Positions 63,049 to 64,000 of a stretch of DNA of 64,000 nt are shown piece by piece. The position numbers and the translations under genes were made by a program. This DNA is from Methanobrevibacter ruminantium (GTDB taxonomy: Archaea; Methanobacteriota; Methanobacteria; Methanobacteriales; Methanobacteriaceae). Every line of letters starts with the position of its first letter. Position 1 is the first letter of the stretch. The stretch spans positions 1 to 64,000 of the forward strand of contig SFKZ01000008.1 of the NCBI GenBank assembly GCA_004553595.1. The letters are read 5' to 3'. Below the pieces are notes generated by a model. It was given only the letters and a program-made list of their open reading frames with translations, was not told the DNA's origin and made no database searches.

Positions 63049-64000
63049 TTATTCTAAAACCTTAGTGCAATTAAAAATACTGATTCCAAGTGGTGGTACA
63101 TTTATACTGATATAATCGTCCCTAAAGGCATTCTTTTCTTTTTTAGATGTCTTTAATCTCTTATTAATGAAATCGCTTCCACCATAAGAGGCCGAATCAG
63201 AATTGAATATCTCTTTGTACTTACCGAAGAAAGGAACCGATAATTTATGCTTTTCATATGACTCATCTGAAAAATTGCAAACAACAAGTACCATCTCCCC
63301 AGACTTTGATTTTCTGATAAATGAAAGTATATTCTTTTCCGATGATATATTTTCAAGCCACTCAAAGCCTTCACTACTGCCGTCTAGCTCATAGAGTGCC
63401 TTTGTTTCTTTGTAAAGGTTTAATAAATCCTTATTGTAATTTCCTATTAATTCATTAATTTCTTTAGGTAATTGCTCCTTAAATACGAGCTTTTTACCGG
63501 GATATGTAAATAAATATCCAAGCAATACTTTATAATTAGCAGCTTTATATTTGTCATCTCCCAAAATTCTATATAAAAGAGAACCACCTGCATCAAAAGA
63601 ATTACAATGTGACAGAGGTAATATATAGTTTTCGGAATATGCATACGCTGTAGTGTGCGTCAATTCATCATAGTGATACTTTCTTGACGGAACATCTTTA
63701 TAGATATAATCTGTCAGGTTATCAGAAAATCCCGTATTAAAGGCATATGAAAATCCAAGGCCACCGTTTGAGAGCTTCTCTGTCAGCATCGGATAATATC
63801 CGTTTCCATCAGCTATTATCATTGCATTTAACTTCATTTTTTCATTGATGGAATTCAAATGCTTCAAAAGGTCAATCGCTTCTAAATTTTCATTTCCGCC
63901 ATAAATATTGGCAACATATTCATTCTCATTTCTATCATAATCAAGATAGACCATTTTAGCGACATCATTTATCTTAATTCCATCTGCATGATAAACATTT
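63049..64000 (-). CDS. GlgB-like (GH13) protein with replaced catalytic residues, C-terminal part (runs off right edge)
   Basis: The frame is open to the window edge; 316 codons of the C-terminal part are seen. It follows the glycogen branching enzyme throughout, e.g. N-L-E-A-I-D-L-L, N-G-G-L-G-F-S-Y, L-P-L-S-H, P-G-K-K-L-V-F and the C-terminal all-beta domain. Where GlgB has G-L-R-V-D-A-V (nucleophile), this reads G-I-K-I-N-D-V (Asn codon 63967-63969). A-E-E-S reads A-D-G-N (about 63800-63812), and S-H-D-E reads S-H-C-N (Cys codon 63604-63606). A segment after P-G-K-K-L is also shortened. It is probably a non-catalytic paralogue. Confidence 0.85.
   Translation of the reverse strand, partial: NVYHADGIKINDVAKMVYLDYDRNENEYVANIYGGNENLEAIDLLKHLNSINEKMKLNAMIIADGNGYYPMLTEKLSNGGLGFSYAFNTGFSDNLTDYIYKDVPSRKYHYDELTHTTAYAYSENYILPLSHCNSFDAGGSLLYRILGDDKYKAANYKVLLGYLFTYPGKKLVFKEQLPKEINELIGNYNKDLLNLYKETKALYELDGSSEGFEWLENISSEKNILSFIRKSKSGEMVLVVCNFSDESYEKHKLSVPFFGKYKEIFNSDSASYGGSDFINKRLKTSKKEKNAFRDDYISINVPPLGISIFNCTKVLE

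Overview
The window is a low-GC (about one third G+C by eye) chromosomal segment of an anaerobic Firmicute, most likely a member of the Lachnospiraceae (class Clostridia). The call rests on gene content and order: an rpmB gene divergent from asp23/yloV/recG, a short HisG with HisZ, a HisIE carrying an extra N-terminal domain, GerW and a SpoVB-like flippase, an NfnAB-type GltA/SudB pair, and a long run of genes on one strand. The first 1.4 kb is different. It looks like Bacteroidales (Prevotella/Bacteroides-like) DNA, and it is joined to the rest inside two genes at about 1395-1428.

Layout. 1-1.4 kb: start of a DUF6088/AbiEi-like antitoxin gene (minus strand), a 574-base intergenic stretch with att-like and operator-like repeats, and the N-terminal two thirds of a Fic-family protein. 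At the junction both this Fic gene and the Lachnospiraceae ynbB-like (methionine gamma-lyase family) gene are cut. 1.4-10.8 kb: one minus-strand operon, TIGR03960 radical SAM, its TIGR03936 partner, RNase E/G, mutS, mutL, miaA, ynbB-like. 10.9-11.7 kb: a single secreted InlB-repeat protein. 11.8-16 kb: hisZ-hisG-hisD-hisIE with its own consensus promoter and a palindromic operator. 16-27.5 kb: parE-parC-rsmD-coaD-coiled coil-pepD-rsmF-like-HAD-membrane protein-rluA-recU. 27.6-35.6 kb: asp23-yloV-recG followed by an unusual VWA/MoxR/leucine-rich-repeat trio. 35.7-36 kb: rpmB on the plus strand. 36-37.7 kb: gerW, and a small gene plus a DUF2953 gene. 37.8-38.9 kb: an HD-GYP protein on the plus strand. 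38.9-47.8 kb: dnaJ-like, NusG-II, Gx transporter, ruvA, ruvB, zapA, U32 peptidase, FtsW/RodA, PBP2, NUDIX. 48.1-49.2 kb: a GGDEF protein on the plus strand. 49.3-62.9 kb: uppP, ftsK, fhs, folD, a zinc-ribbon/TPR protein, nfnA, nfnB, rlmH, phoH, ybeY, SpoVB-like flippase. 63-64 kb: the 3' part of a GlgB-like gene whose catalytic residues are replaced.

How the genes work together. The minus-strand operons cover genome maintenance (MutSL, ParCE, RuvAB, RecG, RecU, FtsK), RNA modification and ribosome maturation (MiaA, RsmD, RlmH, RluA-type, RsmF-type, YbeY), cell-wall synthesis (FtsW/RodA, PBP2, UppP, flippase), C1-folate metabolism with NADPH supply (Fhs, FolD, NfnAB) and histidine synthesis. 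Only three Lachnospiraceae genes lie on the plus strand: rpmB, an HD-GYP protein and a GGDEF protein. The two c-di-GMP-type genes each sit alone between larger operons with their own promoter and terminator. No rRNA or complete tRNA gene, CRISPR array or intact transposase was seen. The most unusual items are the VWA/MoxR/LRR trio, the GlgB-like protein without catalytic residues, the HD-GYP protein with a changed HD motif, the his operator, and the foreign left end.
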